Shown in pieces: positions 19,177 through 29,474 of a DNA stretch of 55,811 nt. Where the stretch lies: NCBI RefSeq assembly GCF_001417955.2, contig NZ_LKTM01000276.1, positions 1-55,811 on the forward strand, in the 5' to 3' direction. This stretch comes from Mycobacterium gordonae (GTDB taxonomy: Bacteria > Actinomycetota > Actinomycetes > Mycobacteriales > Mycobacteriaceae). The notes beneath the pieces were generated by a model. It saw nothing but the letters and a program-made list of their open reading frames with translations, ran no database searches and was not told the origin of the DNA. Numbering within the stretch: position 1 is the stretch's first letter; the number at the start of each line of letters is the position of its first letter. Position numbers and translations under genes: made by a program.

Positions 19177-19232
19177 GATCCTGTCCGCCCGTTATTGTCG
19201 CTCAGCGAGTTAGCCCGGGATGAGTCCCGTCC

Positions 19233-19832
19233 GTGACTTTGGAGAAACCACCGTCGATGACAATGCAGGGAGAACGTCTCGACGCTGTGGTCGTGGAGGC
19301 CGCCGCAGGGGACCGGAACGCGCTTCGGGAGGTGCTGGAGACCATCCGTCCGATCGTCGTCCGATACTGCCGAGCGCGAGTCGGCACCGTCGAACGGGGC
19401 GGACTGTCCGCAGATGACGTGGCCCAGGAGGTGTGCTTGGCGACCATAACGGCGTTGCCGCGCTACCGGGACCGTGGGCGCCCTTTCCTGGCCTTTCTGT
19501 ACGGCATCGCGGCACACAAAGTGGCGGACGCCCATCGTGCCGCCGGCCGCGACCTGGCTTACCCGGCCGAAGAGGTGCCGGAGCGCCGGTCATCGGACGC
19601 GGGGCCGGAGCAGCGGGCCATCGAGGCCGACTCGGTGACCCGGATGAACGAATTGCTTGAGATCTTGCCGGCCAAACAACGCGAGATCCTGATCCTGCGC
19701 GTGGTGGTGGGTCTGAGCGCCGAGGAGACCGCTGCGGCTGTGGGCAGCACGACGGGCGCGGTTCGGGTGGCCCAGCACCGCGCACTTCAACGGTTGAGAG
19801 ACGAGATCGTCGCGGCAGGTGAATATGCGTAG
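19233..19832 (+). CDS. sigD: ECF RNA polymerase sigma factor SigD
   Basis: This is a sigma-70 family ECF factor with sigma-2 at about 30-95 (VRYCRARVGTVERGGLSADDVAQEVCL; RPFLAFLYGIAAHKVADAHRA) and sigma-4 at about 135-195 (LPAKQREILILRVVVGLSAEETAAAVGSTTGAVRVAQHRALQRLRDEI). It closely matches M. tuberculosis SigD, which acts in late growth and starvation and controls lipid and cell-wall genes. The start is uncertain: GTG at 19233 gives 199 residues, while ATG at 19257 has GGAGAAA at 19241 upstream and gives 191. The anti-sigma gene rsdA overlaps its 3' end, indicating translational coupling. Confidence 0.95.
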   Translation: MTLEKPPSMTMQGERLDAVVVEAAAGDRNALREVLETIRPIVVRYCRARVGTVERGGLSADDVAQEVCLATITALPRYRDRGRPFLAFLYGIAAHKVADAHRAAGRDLAYPAEEVPERRSSDAGPEQRAIEADSVTRMNELLEILPAKQREILILRVVVGLSAEETAAAVGSTTGAVRVAQHRALQRLRDEIVAAGEYA

Positions 19833-20880
19833 TTCTGATTTCGGTAATGATCGGCCGGCCCTGGACGAGGTGGCCCGCACCGACCTGCTGCTCGACGCGC
19901 TGGCAGCACGCACCGAGGGCGCGTTCGGCGATCCCATCGGGTTCGAAGACGAGGCGCTGACGGCGCTGCTGGGCGAGTGGCGCGACGACCTGCGCTGGCC
20001 GCCGGCGAGTGCGCTGGTGTCGCAGGACGAAGCCGAGGATGCGCTGCGCGAGGGGATGATGGACAACAACCGCGGCCGGCGCGGCCTGGCCGCGGTCGGC
20101 TCGGTGGCCGCGACCCTGCTGATGCTCAGCGGCTTCGGTGCGGTGGTGGGCGACGCCCGGCCGGGCGACCTGTTGTACGGCCTGCACGCCATGATGTTCA
20201 ACGAACCGAGGGTCAGCGACGACCAGATCATGTTGTCCGCGAAGGCGGATCTGGCCAAGGTGGAGCAGATGATCGCGCAGGGCAAATGGGACCAGGCGCA
20301 GACCCAGCTGGCCGAGGTCAGCAGCACGCTGCAGGCCGTCAACGACGGTGGCCGCCGGCAGGGCCTGCTCGACGAGGTGAACCAGCTCAACACCAAGGTG
20401 GAAAAGCGCGATCCCAATGCCATGACGCGGCCCGCCTCGCCACCCACCACCGAGCTGGCGGTCCCCAGTGCCCCGGCGAACTCGCGGACTCCGCAACCGC
20501 TGGCGCCCGCCACCGAACCTTCACCTCCGGTGGCGGTCGAAGCGTCGACGTCCCCGGAGACACCCGAACCGGTCGATTCCACCACCCCGACACCGACTCC
20601 CACGACCACGCCACCGGCGTCCACCACCACGGCGACCAGCACGTCCCCGACTCCGTCGACCACCAGGCCCAAGGCGTCCACCACCACGCCGACCACGAAA
20701 CCCGGAACCACCACGCCGACCACCACGGCCAAGCCCAAGTCGAGTACGTCGGTGTCGCCCAACTCACCGGCCGCGGGACCGGGTTCGCGGGCGCCGTCGA
20801 CATCGTCGGGGCAATTGTGGGACACGACATCCGGGCCGGCTACGCCGCGAACATCGTTCCCGACCAGCACCCGGCCTTAA
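19825..20880 (+). CDS. rsdA: Anti-sigma-D factor RsdA
   Basis: The product is a 351-residue membrane anti-sigma factor. The cytoplasmic N-terminal domain (1 to about 80; LDEVARTDLLLDALAAR, LLGEWRDDLRWPP) matches the SigD-binding domain of Rv3413c. One transmembrane helix lies near residues 88-108 (GLAAVGSVAATLLMLSGFGAVV). A conserved extracytoplasmic part (GDLLYGLHAMMFNEPRVSDDQIMLSAKADLAKVEQMI) follows, then about 140 residues of Thr/Pro/Ser-rich tail, longer than I recall for M. tuberculosis. It sequesters SigD at the membrane; in M. tuberculosis release involves proteolysis of RsdA. ATG at 19825 lies inside the end of sigD (8-nt overlap); GTG at 19819 is an alternative. Confidence 0.93.
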   Translation: MRSSDFGNDRPALDEVARTDLLLDALAARTEGAFGDPIGFEDEALTALLGEWRDDLRWPPASALVSQDEAEDALREGMMDNNRGRRGLAAVGSVAATLLMLSGFGAVVGDARPGDLLYGLHAMMFNEPRVSDDQIMLSAKADLAKVEQMIAQGKWDQAQTQLAEVSSTLQAVNDGGRRQGLLDEVNQLNTKVEKRDPNAMTRPASPPTTELAVPSAPANSRTPQPLAPATEPSPPVAVEASTSPETPEPVDSTTPTPTPTTTPPASTTTATSTSPTPSTTRPKASTTTPTTKPGTTTPTTTAKPKSSTSVSPNSPAAGPGSRAPSTSSGQLWDTTSGPATPRTSFPTSTRP

Positions 20881-20908
20881 ATCAGGCCCTTAAATCAGAG
20901 ATCGCGCC

Positions 20909-21328
20909 TCAGAGGTGGCGACGGAACCCGTCCGCGTCTGACGTCGCTTCGTTCAGCGAGGCGTCGGCATACCCGCGGCAGTAGTCCCACGTGACGTAGG
21001 CGTCCGGCTCGGGGTCGTAGGCCGGCTCGTGCGGACGTACGGTGCCGTCGATGAGCAGCTGCAGCAGGTTCGCCCGCAGCATGTCCCAGTCGTGGTAGTG
21101 ATCCTGCTGGCACTCGTCACAACAGACCACCAGGCCGCGGATCCCGCGGTGTGCCAGCAACGCCTCGTAGACCGCCAGGTCGGCCAGGTCCGCTTCGACG
21201 GCCATCCGTTCCTGCTGATCCAGCGGCTGCCCGGGCTCGACGGCCTCCAGAGCCGCCGACGGGTCCATGGGGTCGTCGGCGAAGGGATCGGGCGGCAAAC
21301 CCGGCGGGAGGTGGTCACGCACCCCCAT
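20909..21328 (-). CDS. Conserved protein of the DUF5319 type (Rv3412-like)
   Basis: This 139-residue soluble protein is conserved beside sigD-rsdA in mycobacteria. The most distinctive block is VVCCDECQQDHYHDWDMLRANLLQLLIDG (residues about 67-95), in which two or three Cys and two or three His could bind a metal such as zinc. The N-terminus is acidic and Pro-rich (LPPGLPPDPFADDPMDP). It is convergent with rsdA (28-bp gap containing a short direct repeat of TTAAATCAG) and divergent from guaB2. The molecular function is unknown. Confidence 0.85.
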   Translation of the reverse strand: MGVRDHLPPGLPPDPFADDPMDPSAALEAVEPGQPLDQQERMAVEADLADLAVYEALLAHRGIRGLVVCCDECQQDHYHDWDMLRANLLQLLIDGTVRPHEPAYDPEPDAYVTWDYCRGYADASLNEATSDADGFRRHL

Positions 21329-21353
21329 AGCCTACGCAGCCCGGCAGCGATAA

Positions 21354-23201
<1,848 letters not shown>

Positions 23202-23209
23202 CGGTGACC

Positions 23210-24337
23210 ATGGTTGAGATCGGCATGGGCCGCAGCGCCCGTCGTACCTATGAACTCAGCGAGATCAACATCGTGCCGTCGCGGCGCACCCGCTCGTCGC
23301 AGGATGTGTCGACGGCGTGGCAGCTGGACGCCTACCGGTTCGAGATCCCGCTGCTGGCCCACCCGACCGACGCCCTGGTGTCCCCGGAGTTCGCCATCGA
23401 GTTCGGCCGGCTGGGCGGGCTGGCGGTGCTCAACGGGGAAGGGCTGATCGGCCGGCACGCCGATGTGCAGGGCAAGATCACCCAGCTGATCGAAGCCGCG
23501 ACCAAGGAGCCCGAACCCTCGGCGGCCATCCGGCTGCTGCAGGAGTTGCACGCGGCCCCCCTGAACCCTGACCTGCTCGGCGCGGCGGTGGCCCGCATCC
23601 GCGAGGCGGGCGTCACCACCGCGGTACGGCTCAGCCCGCAGAACGCTCAGGCGCTCACCCCGGTGCTGCTGCAGGCGGGCGTGGACCTGCTGGTCATTCA
23701 GGGCACCATCGTCTCGGCCGAGCGGGTCGCCAGCAACGGCGAGCCGCTGAACCTCAAGACCTTCATCTCCGAGCTGGACATCCCCGTCGTCGCCGGCGGC
23801 GTGCAGGACCACCGCACCGCGCTGCACCTGATGCGCACCGGCGCGGCCGGCGTCATCGTCGGCTACGGCTCCACCAGAGGGGTGACCACCACCGACGAGG
23901 TGCTGGGCATCAGTGTGGCGATGGCCACGGCGATCGCCGACGCCGCCGCCGCCCGGCGCGAATACCTCGACGAAACCGGCGGCCGCTACGTGCACGTGCT
24001 GGCCGACGGCGACATCCACACCTCCGGTGAGCTGGCCAAGGCCATCGCGTGCGGGGCCGACGCGGTGATGCTGGGCACGCCGCTGGCCGAATCGGCCGAG
24101 GCACTGGGCGAGGGCTGGTTCTGGCCGTCGGCCGCCGCGCACCCGTCGTTGCCCCGCGGAGCACTGCTGCAGATCGCCGTCGGCGAGCGCCCGCCGCTGC
24201 AGCGGGTTCTCAATGGCCCGTCCGATGACCCGTTCGGCACCCTGAACCTGGTCGGCGGTCTGCGCCGGGCGATGGCCAAGGCCGGGTACTGCGACCTCAA
24301 AGAGTTCCAGAAGGTCGGTCTGACGGTCGCCAGCTGA
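23210..24337 (+). CDS. guaB3: IMP dehydrogenase family protein GuaB3
   Basis: The product is a 375-residue IMPDH/GMP reductase family protein, the third mycobacterial paralog. It has the barrel segments YELSEINIVPSRRTRSSQDV, SPEFAIEFGRLGGLAVLNGEGL and VVAGGVQDHRTALHLMRTGAAGVIVG, but lacks CBS domains. At the position of the catalytic Cys loop it has STRGVTTTDEV, without Cys. The activity is therefore uncertain; it is not known to replace GuaB2. It is cotranscribed with guaB2. ATG at 23210 follows the guaB2 stop by 8 bp; GTG at 23204 is also in frame. Confidence 0.94.
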   Translation: MVEIGMGRSARRTYELSEINIVPSRRTRSSQDVSTAWQLDAYRFEIPLLAHPTDALVSPEFAIEFGRLGGLAVLNGEGLIGRHADVQGKITQLIEAATKEPEPSAAIRLLQELHAAPLNPDLLGAAVARIREAGVTTAVRLSPQNAQALTPVLLQAGVDLLVIQGTIVSAERVASNGEPLNLKTFISELDIPVVAGGVQDHRTALHLMRTGAAGVIVGYGSTRGVTTTDEVLGISVAMATAIADAAAARREYLDETGGRYVHVLADGDIHTSGELAKAIACGADAVMLGTPLAESAEALGEGWFWPSAAAHPSLPRGALLQIAVGERPPLQRVLNGPSDDPFGTLNLVGGLRRAMAKAGYCDLKEFQKVGLTVAS

Positions 24338-24354
24338 GGGGCCCGGTTCTGTCG

Positions 24355-24412
24355 CGAGCAGACATGAAATCGCACGGTATAGCGCCAAAACACGCGATTT
24401 TGCGTCTGCTCG
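24355..24412. repeat. Imperfect long inverted repeat after guaB3
   Basis: CGAGCAGAC-atg-AAATCGC (24355-24373) is mirrored by GCGATTT-tgc-GTCTGCTCG (24394-24412). The arms are 9 bp and 7 bp interrupted by a 3-nt mismatch, with a 20-nt loop. It lies between the end of guaB3 and choD and may be a transcription end or a dispersed intergenic hairpin of NTM genomes. The remaining gap to 24458 shows nothing else. Confidence 0.65.
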
Positions 24413-24458
24413 GCAGACTGCTTGACGTGCCCGATGTAAAGCGGGTCATACTGCTCCG

Positions 24459-26201
24459 ATGAAACCGGACTTTGACGTCTTGATTATCGGTTCAGGCTTC
24501 GGCGGCAGTGTCAGCGCGCTGCGCCTGACGGAAAAGGGCTACCGGGTCGGGGTGCTCGAAGCCGGCCGTCGGTACGAAGACAAAGACTTCGCCAAAACCT
24601 CGTGGGATCTGCGGAAGTTTCTCTGGGCGCCGAAGCTGGGTTGCTATGGGATCCAGCGCATCCACCCGCTCAAGAACGTCATGATCCTGGCCGGGGCCGG
24701 TGTGGGCGGCGGTTCGCTGAACTACGCGAACACGCTCTACATCCCGCCGGACCCGTTCTTCAACGACCAGCAGTGGAAACACATCACCGACTGGCGCGAC
24801 GAACTGATGCCGCACTACCAGCAGGCGCAGCGCATGCTCGGCGTGGTCTACAACCCGACGTTCACCGATGCCGACCGCATCTTCAAAGAGGTCGCGGACG
24901 AGATGGGCTGCGGTGACACCTGGGTGCCCACTCCGGTCGGGGTGTTCTTCGGTCCCGACGGCACCCAGACGCCGGGGAAGACGGTGCCCGACCCGTACTT
25001 CGGCGGCGCGGGACCGGCGCGCACCGGCTGCATGGAATGCGGCTGCTGCATGACGGGTTGCCGGCACGGCGCCAAGAACACACTGCTCAAGAACTACCTG
25101 GCCCTGGCGGAATCCGCTGGCGCACAGGTCATTCCAATGACCACGGTCAAGGGGTTCGAGCAGCGGGGCGACGGGTTGTGGGAGGTCAAGACGGTCCGTA
25201 CCGGCAGTTGGGTGCGCCGTGACCGCCGCACCTACACGGCCTCACACCTGATCCTGGCCGCCGGCACCTGGGGGACCCAGCACCTGCTGTTCAACATGCG
25301 CGACAAAGGCAAGCTGCCGCGGTTGTCCGAGCGACTCGGGGTCTTGACCCGGACCAACTCCGAATCCATCGTCGGCGCGGCGACGTTGAAGGTCGATCCC
25401 AAGCTGGACCTGACCCATGGCGTGGCGATCACGTCGTCGATCCACCCCACCAGCGACACCCACGTCGAGCCGGTCCGCTACGGCAAGGGATCCAACGCGA
25501 TGGGCCTGCTGCAGACGCTGATGACCGACGGCTCCGGACCGCAGGGCACCGATGTGCCGCGCTGGCGCCAGCTGCTGGACCAGGCCCGGGCCAATCCGCG
25601 GCTGATGCTGCGGATGCTCTACCCCAGGCAATGGAGCGAGCGGACCACGATCGCGCTGGTGATGCAGCATCTGGACAACTCGATCACCACGTTCACCAAG
25701 CGAGGCAAGCTCGGCGTCCGCTGGTTCTCCAGCAAGCAGGGCCACGGCGAGCCGAACCCCAGCTGGATCCCGGTGGGCAACGAGGTGACGCGGCGCATCG
25801 CGGAGAAGATCGACGGCGTGGCCGGCGGCACCTGGGGTGAGCTGTTCAACATCCCGCTGACCGCCCACTTCCTGGGCGGCGCGGCGATCGGCGACAGCCC
25901 GTCCAACGGGGTCATCGACCCCTACCACCGCGTCTACGGCTACCCGTCGCTGTTCGTCGTCGATGGCGCGGCCATCTCGGCCAACCTGGGCGTGAACCCG
26001 TCGCTGTCCATCGCGGCCCAGGCCGAGCGGGCGGCGTCGCTCTGGCCCAACAATGGCCAGAACGACCAGCGGCCGCTGCAGGGAGACGCATACCGGAGGC
26101 TGGACCCGATCGAACCAGAGCACCCGGTGGTGCCCGCCGACGCGCCGGGAGCGCTGCGGTGGCTGCCCATCGACCCGGTCAGCAAGACCAAGACCGGCTG
26201 A
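24459..26201 (+). CDS. choD: Cholesterol oxidase-like GMC oxidoreductase ChoD
   Basis: This 580-residue FAD-dependent GMC oxidoreductase is orthologous by sequence and position to M. tuberculosis ChoD (Rv3409c). It is annotated as cholesterol oxidase (3-beta-hydroxysterol to 4-en-3-one), although its physiological substrate has been debated. The FAD-binding motif GSGFGG is at residues 11-16, with the GMC segment GAGVGGGSLNYANTL at about 78-92. A Cys-rich block GCMECGCCMTGCRHGAKN lies near 190-207. The C-terminal VVDGAAISANLGVNPSLSIAAQAER is typical of the FAD C-terminal domain. No signal peptide is evident. It is convergent with the dioxygenase gene at 26214 with a 12-bp gap. M. tuberculosis vapBC47 is absent at this place. 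Confidence 0.94.
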   Translation: MKPDFDVLIIGSGFGGSVSALRLTEKGYRVGVLEAGRRYEDKDFAKTSWDLRKFLWAPKLGCYGIQRIHPLKNVMILAGAGVGGGSLNYANTLYIPPDPFFNDQQWKHITDWRDELMPHYQQAQRMLGVVYNPTFTDADRIFKEVADEMGCGDTWVPTPVGVFFGPDGTQTPGKTVPDPYFGGAGPARTGCMECGCCMTGCRHGAKNTLLKNYLALAESAGAQVIPMTTVKGFEQRGDGLWEVKTVRTGSWVRRDRRTYTASHLILAAGTWGTQHLLFNMRDKGKLPRLSERLGVLTRTNSESIVGAATLKVDPKLDLTHGVAITSSIHPTSDTHVEPVRYGKGSNAMGLLQTLMTDGSGPQGTDVPRWRQLLDQARANPRLMLRMLYPRQWSERTTIALVMQHLDNSITTFTKRGKLGVRWFSSKQGHGEPNPSWIPVGNEVTRRIAEKIDGVAGGTWGELFNIPLTAHFLGGAAIGDSPSNGVIDPYHRVYGYPSLFVVDGAAISANLGVNPSLSIAAQAERAASLWPNNGQNDQRPLQGDAYRRLDPIEPEHPVVPADAPGALRWLPIDPVSKTKTG

Positions 26202-26213
26202 CCGGGTCGCCCG

Positions 26214-27101
26214 TCAGCTCACCAGAGCCAGCGGCGCCCCGCTGATCACCCGGCTGCGCTGCCCGTGCACATCGACGGGCACGTCGCCCATCAGCGTGAT
26301 CCGGTTCATCAGCCGGTACTGGTCGTCGTAGTCGTCGACGGCGCGGTGCTGGGTGGCCCGGTTGTCCCAGATAGCGACGTCGCCCGGCTGCCAGTTCCAG
26401 CGAATGGTGTTCTCCGGCGCGGTGATCCGGTTCTGCAGCAACTCAAACAGAGCGCTGGATTCGCGGCTGTCCAAGTCGACGAAGCTGCGCACGAAGTCGC
26501 CGGCCACCAGGGTGCGTTCCCCGGTCTCGGGGTGTACCCGCACCACGGGGTGCTCGGTCCGGAAGTCGGGCATCTCGAATGCCTGCCGGAACGCGCGTTG
26601 CAGATCCGTCATCGGCTGCTGCTGGACATAGTCGTAGCGGTTGGTGTGCACCGCCCACAGGTTGTCGACCAGGTGCTTCAACGGGTCCGGGAGGTCGGCG
26701 TACGCCGTCGCGGTGTTGGCCCACAGTGTCGAACCGCCGTAGCTGGGCAGGGTGACCGCCCGCAGGATCGACGCGGCCGGGTAGTTGGCGGCGAACGTGA
26801 CGTCGGTGTGCCAGCGGTTGGCCTTGCCGAGCTCGGAATTGATCGGGGTGATGACCGGGGCGTCCGGGGCCAGGGCGGTGGCCGCCGGGTGACCGATCGG
26901 GGTGCCGAGCAGCGCGGCGAAGGCGAGTTGCTCACGGTCATCGAGGTGGTGCTGGTTGCGGAAGAAGATCACCTTGTGAGTCAGCAGCGCCGCGCGGATC
27001 TCTTCCACCGCATCGGGGGAGAGGTCGCCACTGAGGCGGAGGCCGTCGACCTCCGCGCCGATGCGGCTGCCCAACTTGTGTACTGCTACCAGGTTTGTCA
27101 T
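26214..27101 (-). CDS. Fe(II)/2-oxoglutarate dioxygenase, Rv3406-like alkyl sulfatase (copy 1)
   Basis: This 295-residue TauD-family dioxygenase is very similar to M. tuberculosis Rv3406, a type II alkyl sulfatase that oxidatively cleaves alkyl sulfates and also inactivates some DprE1 inhibitors. The iron ligands are visible as WHTD (His97, Asp99) and the distal His in [13 protein letters not shown]. The 2-oxoglutarate-binding Arg is expected in NRITLMGD or nearby. ATG at 27101 has an AAGGAA site. It is the downstream member of a tandem pair with the gene at 27165. The 63-bp spacer contains two TetR-type palindromes, so it probably has its own regulated promoter. Confidence 0.94.
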   Translation of the reverse strand: MTNLVAVHKLGSRIGAEVDGLRLSGDLSPDAVEEIRAALLTHKVIFFRNQHHLDDREQLAFAALLGTPIGHPAATALAPDAPVITPINSELGKANRWHTDVTFAANYPAASILRAVTLPSYGGSTLWANTATAYADLPDPLKHLVDNLWAVHTNRYDYVQQQPMTDLQRAFRQAFEMPDFRTEHPVVRVHPETGERTLVAGDFVRSFVDLDSRESSALFELLQNRITAPENTIRWNWQPGDVAIWDNRATQHRAVDDYDDQYRLMNRITLMGDVPVDVHGQRSRVISGAPLALVS

Positions 27102-27124
27102 CGCTGTTCCTTCTGCGAGAGGGT

Positions 27125-27140
27125 GTAGTCAACTGACTAC
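27125..27140. promoter_or_regulatory. TetR-type operator O1
   Basis: GTAGTCAACTGACTAC is a perfect inverted repeat (7-bp arms, 2-bp centre) 24 bp upstream of the dioxygenase copy 1 start. It is the same palindrome as at 27153 and 28089 and is the likely binding site for the TetR protein encoded at 28122. Confidence 0.88.
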
Positions 27141-27152
27141 ATAACAGCGAGT

Positions 27153-27168
27153 GTAGTCAGCTGACTAC
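27153..27168. promoter_or_regulatory. TetR-type operator O2 overlapping the copy 2 stop codon
   Basis: GTAGTCAGCTGACTAC is a perfect palindrome with 7-bp arms. Its right arm covers the TAG stop (27165-27167) of dioxygenase copy 2. It lies 28 bp (centre to centre) from O1, close to three helical turns, which would allow cooperative binding on one DNA face. Confidence 0.88.
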
Positions 27169-28061
27169 GCCACGGCAAGGGGGGTGCCACTGATCACCCG
27201 ACTGCGCTCGCCCCGGGCGTTGACCGGCACGTCGCCGAGCAGTGTGACGCGGTGCATGAGCCGGTGCTGGTTGTCGTAGTCGTCGACCGCGCGGTGCTGG
27301 GTGGCGCGGTTGTCCCAGATGGCCACGTCACCGGACTCCCAGCTCCAGCGAATGGTGTTCTCCGGCTGTGTGATTCGACGCTGCAGCAGTTCGAAGAGGA
27401 CGTCGGAGTCATGCGGGTCCAGTCCGACGAAGCTGCGCACGAAGTTACCGAGCAGCAGCGTGCGTTCGCCGGTTTCCGGATGCACCCGCAGCACCGGGTG
27501 CTCGGTGCGGAAGTCGGGTTGCTGGAATCCGGTCACCATGGCCCGCTGCGCCTCCGTCAACGAATTCAGGTCGGACTCGCTGATCGCGTAGTCGAACTTG
27601 TTGGTGTGCAGTCCCCACAGGTTCTCGACGAGGTGCTGCAGCGGTTCGGGCAGTGCGGCATAGGCCGCGGCGGTATTGGCCCACAGGGTCGTCCCGCCGT
27701 AGCTCGGCAGGGTGATCGCGCGCAGGATCGAGGCCGCCGGCGGGTTGGCGGCGAAAGTCATGTCGGTGTGCCAGGACGTCGCCTTGCCCCACTCGGAGTT
27801 GATCGGGGTGATGATGGGGCCCTTCGCCCCGAACGCGGCCGCTGCCGGGTGGCCGACCGGGATGCCCAACAACTCGGCGAACGCGAGTTGCCCGTCATCG
27901 TCCAGGTGGTGCTGGCCGCGGAAGAAGATCACTTTGTGAGTGAGCAACGCCTGGTGAATCTCGTCGACGGTGTCCTGGTCCAGGTCGCCGCCCAGCTGCA
28001 CCCCGTCGAGGCGGGCGCCGATCCGGCTGCTCAGCTTGGTGACGGTTACCGCGTGTGTCAT
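27165..28061 (-). CDS. Fe(II)/2-oxoglutarate dioxygenase, Rv3406-like (copy 2)
   Basis: This 298-residue TauD-family paralog of the adjacent gene keeps the WHTD motif (His97, Asp99) and the distal His in [17 protein letters not shown]. It differs most in the mobile substrate region ([27 protein letters not shown] against [23 protein letters not shown]), including a 3-residue insertion, which suggests a different substrate range. The start ATG at 28061 has AAGGAA upstream. It is divergent from the TetR gene at 28122, with an operator in the spacer. The pair looks like a tandem duplication followed by divergence; M. tuberculosis has a single copy. Confidence 0.93.
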   Translation of the reverse strand: MTHAVTVTKLSSRIGARLDGVQLGGDLDQDTVDEIHQALLTHKVIFFRGQHHLDDDGQLAFAELLGIPVGHPAAAAFGAKGPIITPINSEWGKATSWHTDMTFAANPPAASILRAITLPSYGGTTLWANTAAAYAALPEPLQHLVENLWGLHTNKFDYAISESDLNSLTEAQRAMVTGFQQPDFRTEHPVLRVHPETGERTLLLGNFVRSFVGLDPHDSDVLFELLQRRITQPENTIRWSWESGDVAIWDNRATQHRAVDDYDNQHRLMHRVTLLGDVPVNARGERSRVISGTPLAVA

Positions 28062-28088
28062 CTCGTGTTCCTTTTCCGGACGATCTGT

Positions 28089-28104
28089 GTAGTCAGTTGA
28101 CTAC
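28089..28104. promoter_or_regulatory. TetR-type operator O3
   Basis: GTAGTCAGTTGACTAC is a perfect 7-2-7 palindrome between dioxygenase copy 2 and the divergent TetR gene, 28 bp from the dioxygenase start. Together with O4 it could shut both promoters. Confidence 0.88.
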
Positions 28105-28113
28105 CACGTTAAC

Positions 28114-28129
28114 GTAGACACGTGACTAC
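28114..28129. promoter_or_regulatory. TetR-type operator O4 on the regulator's own start codon
   Basis: GTAGACACGTGACTAC matches the other operators with one mismatch in the left arm. It covers the GTG start of the TetR gene (28122). A possible -10 element TAACGT (28110-28115) ends 7 nt before the GTG, which would give a leaderless mRNA with the operator over its initiation site, hence autorepression. O3-O4 centre spacing is 25 bp. Confidence 0.75.
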
Positions 28130-28691
28130 ACGGGCGGCAAGCGTTTCGCGCGGCGCGATTCCCACCGGCCGGGAAGAGGTGGCGGCCGCGGTGCTGCAGG
28201 CGGCTGCTGAGCTGTTCGCCGAGCGCGGACCCGCCGCGACCTCGATCCGTGACATCGCCGCAAGGTCAAAGGTGAACCACGGCTTGGTGTTTCGTCACTT
28301 CGGCACGAAGGAGAAATTGGTCGGCGCGGTCCTCGACCACCTGAGCACGGCCACCACCACGGCGCGCCAACACGGGGCCTCGGACGCAGAAGTCGAGCAA
28401 GCCATGGAGCGGCATCTGCGGGTGATAGCCCGCACCTTGCTGGACGGCTACCCGGTCGGGCAGCTGCAGACGCATTTCCCCGGCATGTCGCAGCTGCTGG
28501 AGGCGGCGCGACCGCATTTCCCCGACGATCGCAGCGCGCGGCTGGCGGTGGCCAACGCCGCTGCCCTGCAATTCGGCTGGCGGCTGTTCGAGCCGTTCCT
28601 GCGGGCTTCGACCGGACTGGATGACTTGTCCGACGATGAGTTGCGGCAGTCCGTGATGGCCGAATTGGCCCGCATGGTCCAACCGCACTGA
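28122..28691 (+). CDS. TetR family repressor (Rv3405c-like)
   Basis: The product is a 189-residue TetR regulator. The N-terminal HTH is at about 20-65 (VLQAAAELFAERGPAATSIRDIAARSKVNHGLVFRHFGTKEKLVGAVL), followed by a helical ligand-binding domain. It corresponds to M. tuberculosis Rv3405c, in which loss-of-function mutations derepress Rv3406. GTG at 28122 has no ribosome site but sits about 7 nt from a -10-like TAACGT, so a leaderless transcript is likely. Four copies of one palindrome, in front of both dioxygenases and on its own start, are the probable operators. The inducer is unknown. Confidence 0.93.
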   Translation: MTTRAASVSRGAIPTGREEVAAAVLQAAAELFAERGPAATSIRDIAARSKVNHGLVFRHFGTKEKLVGAVLDHLSTATTTARQHGASDAEVEQAMERHLRVIARTLLDGYPVGQLQTHFPGMSQLLEAARPHFPDDRSARLAVANAAALQFGWRLFEPFLRASTGLDDLSDDELRQSVMAELARMVQPH

Positions 28692-28777
28692 CTCCCGAGA
28701 GCCGCGCTGCCTGCGGCGCAGGAATTCCGCAAGGTTTTCCCATGGATCGGGCCAGTGGGCCGGCCGATCCTTTGCAC

Positions 28778-29413
28778 ATGAAGACGAAGGCAGCAAGGCA
28801 GTTAAGTTTGGCTGGGGCGCTGGTCGCGCTGGCCACCGCGGGACTGATCACGTTTCCCGCTGCGGCACAAGCTAATCCGGGTGGCGGTGCCGGCCGGATG
28901 TATGGCGACCCCGCGGCGGCGGCACCGTTCTGGCGCCGGCAGGCCGACAACAGGGCCTGCGCACTGGTCGCGGTGGCCGATGTGGTCGGTGAGATCACCG
29001 GCAACGAACCCACCGAGGGCGAGGTCAAGGCGGTGGCTTCCAACACCCCGAACTCGGCTGGGACCGGACCGATCTTCAACGGCAACGGCACCGACCCTTG
29101 GGACGTAGCGGTTCTGCTGGGGCACTACGGTATTGCGACCAACAGGGGCCAGTTCACCATCGGGACGCTGGCACCGGAGTTGGGTGCGGCGCACAAAGTG
29201 CTCGCCGCGGTCAACGGCGAGACGCTATGGAATCAGCCTGGTGACCATGCCCACGAGGACCACTTCGTCGTCGTCACCGGCATCGATACCGCCGCAAATG
29301 TGGTGCACCTCAACGACCCCGGCGTCGACTACGGCCGCGACGAGGTGGTTCCCTTCGCGGTCTTCGAAGCATCGTGGGCCACCGGCGCCCACTTCGCCGT
29401 CATAGCCAAGTGA
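28778..29413 (+). CDS. Secreted C39-like peptidase family protein
   Basis: This 211-residue exported protein has the signal peptide MKTKAARQLSLAGALVALAT up to AAAQANPG. The mature part resembles the C39-like papain-fold family: an N-terminal Cys in NRACALVAVADVVGEI, a His in EDHFVVVTGID and an Asn/Asp in VHLNDPGVDYG, in the order Cys-His-Asp/Asn. It could be a cell-wall or extracellular cysteine peptidase or amidase, or a non-catalytic relative. ATG at 28778 was chosen because the signal peptide starts there; the frame extends to 28742. It lies upstream of the formyltransferase on the same strand with a 61-bp gap. Confidence 0.8.
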   Translation: MKTKAARQLSLAGALVALATAGLITFPAAAQANPGGGAGRMYGDPAAAAPFWRRQADNRACALVAVADVVGEITGNEPTEGEVKAVASNTPNSAGTGPIFNGNGTDPWDVAVLLGHYGIATNRGQFTIGTLAPELGAAHKVLAAVNGETLWNQPGDHAHEDHFVVVTGIDTAANVVHLNDPGVDYGRDEVVPFAVFEASWATGAHFAVIAK

Positions 29414-29474
29414 TCGGGCCGCACTGATCGTCGCGGTGGGCCGTGCCGTACGGTGGGCCCGTGCGGGGGCGGGC

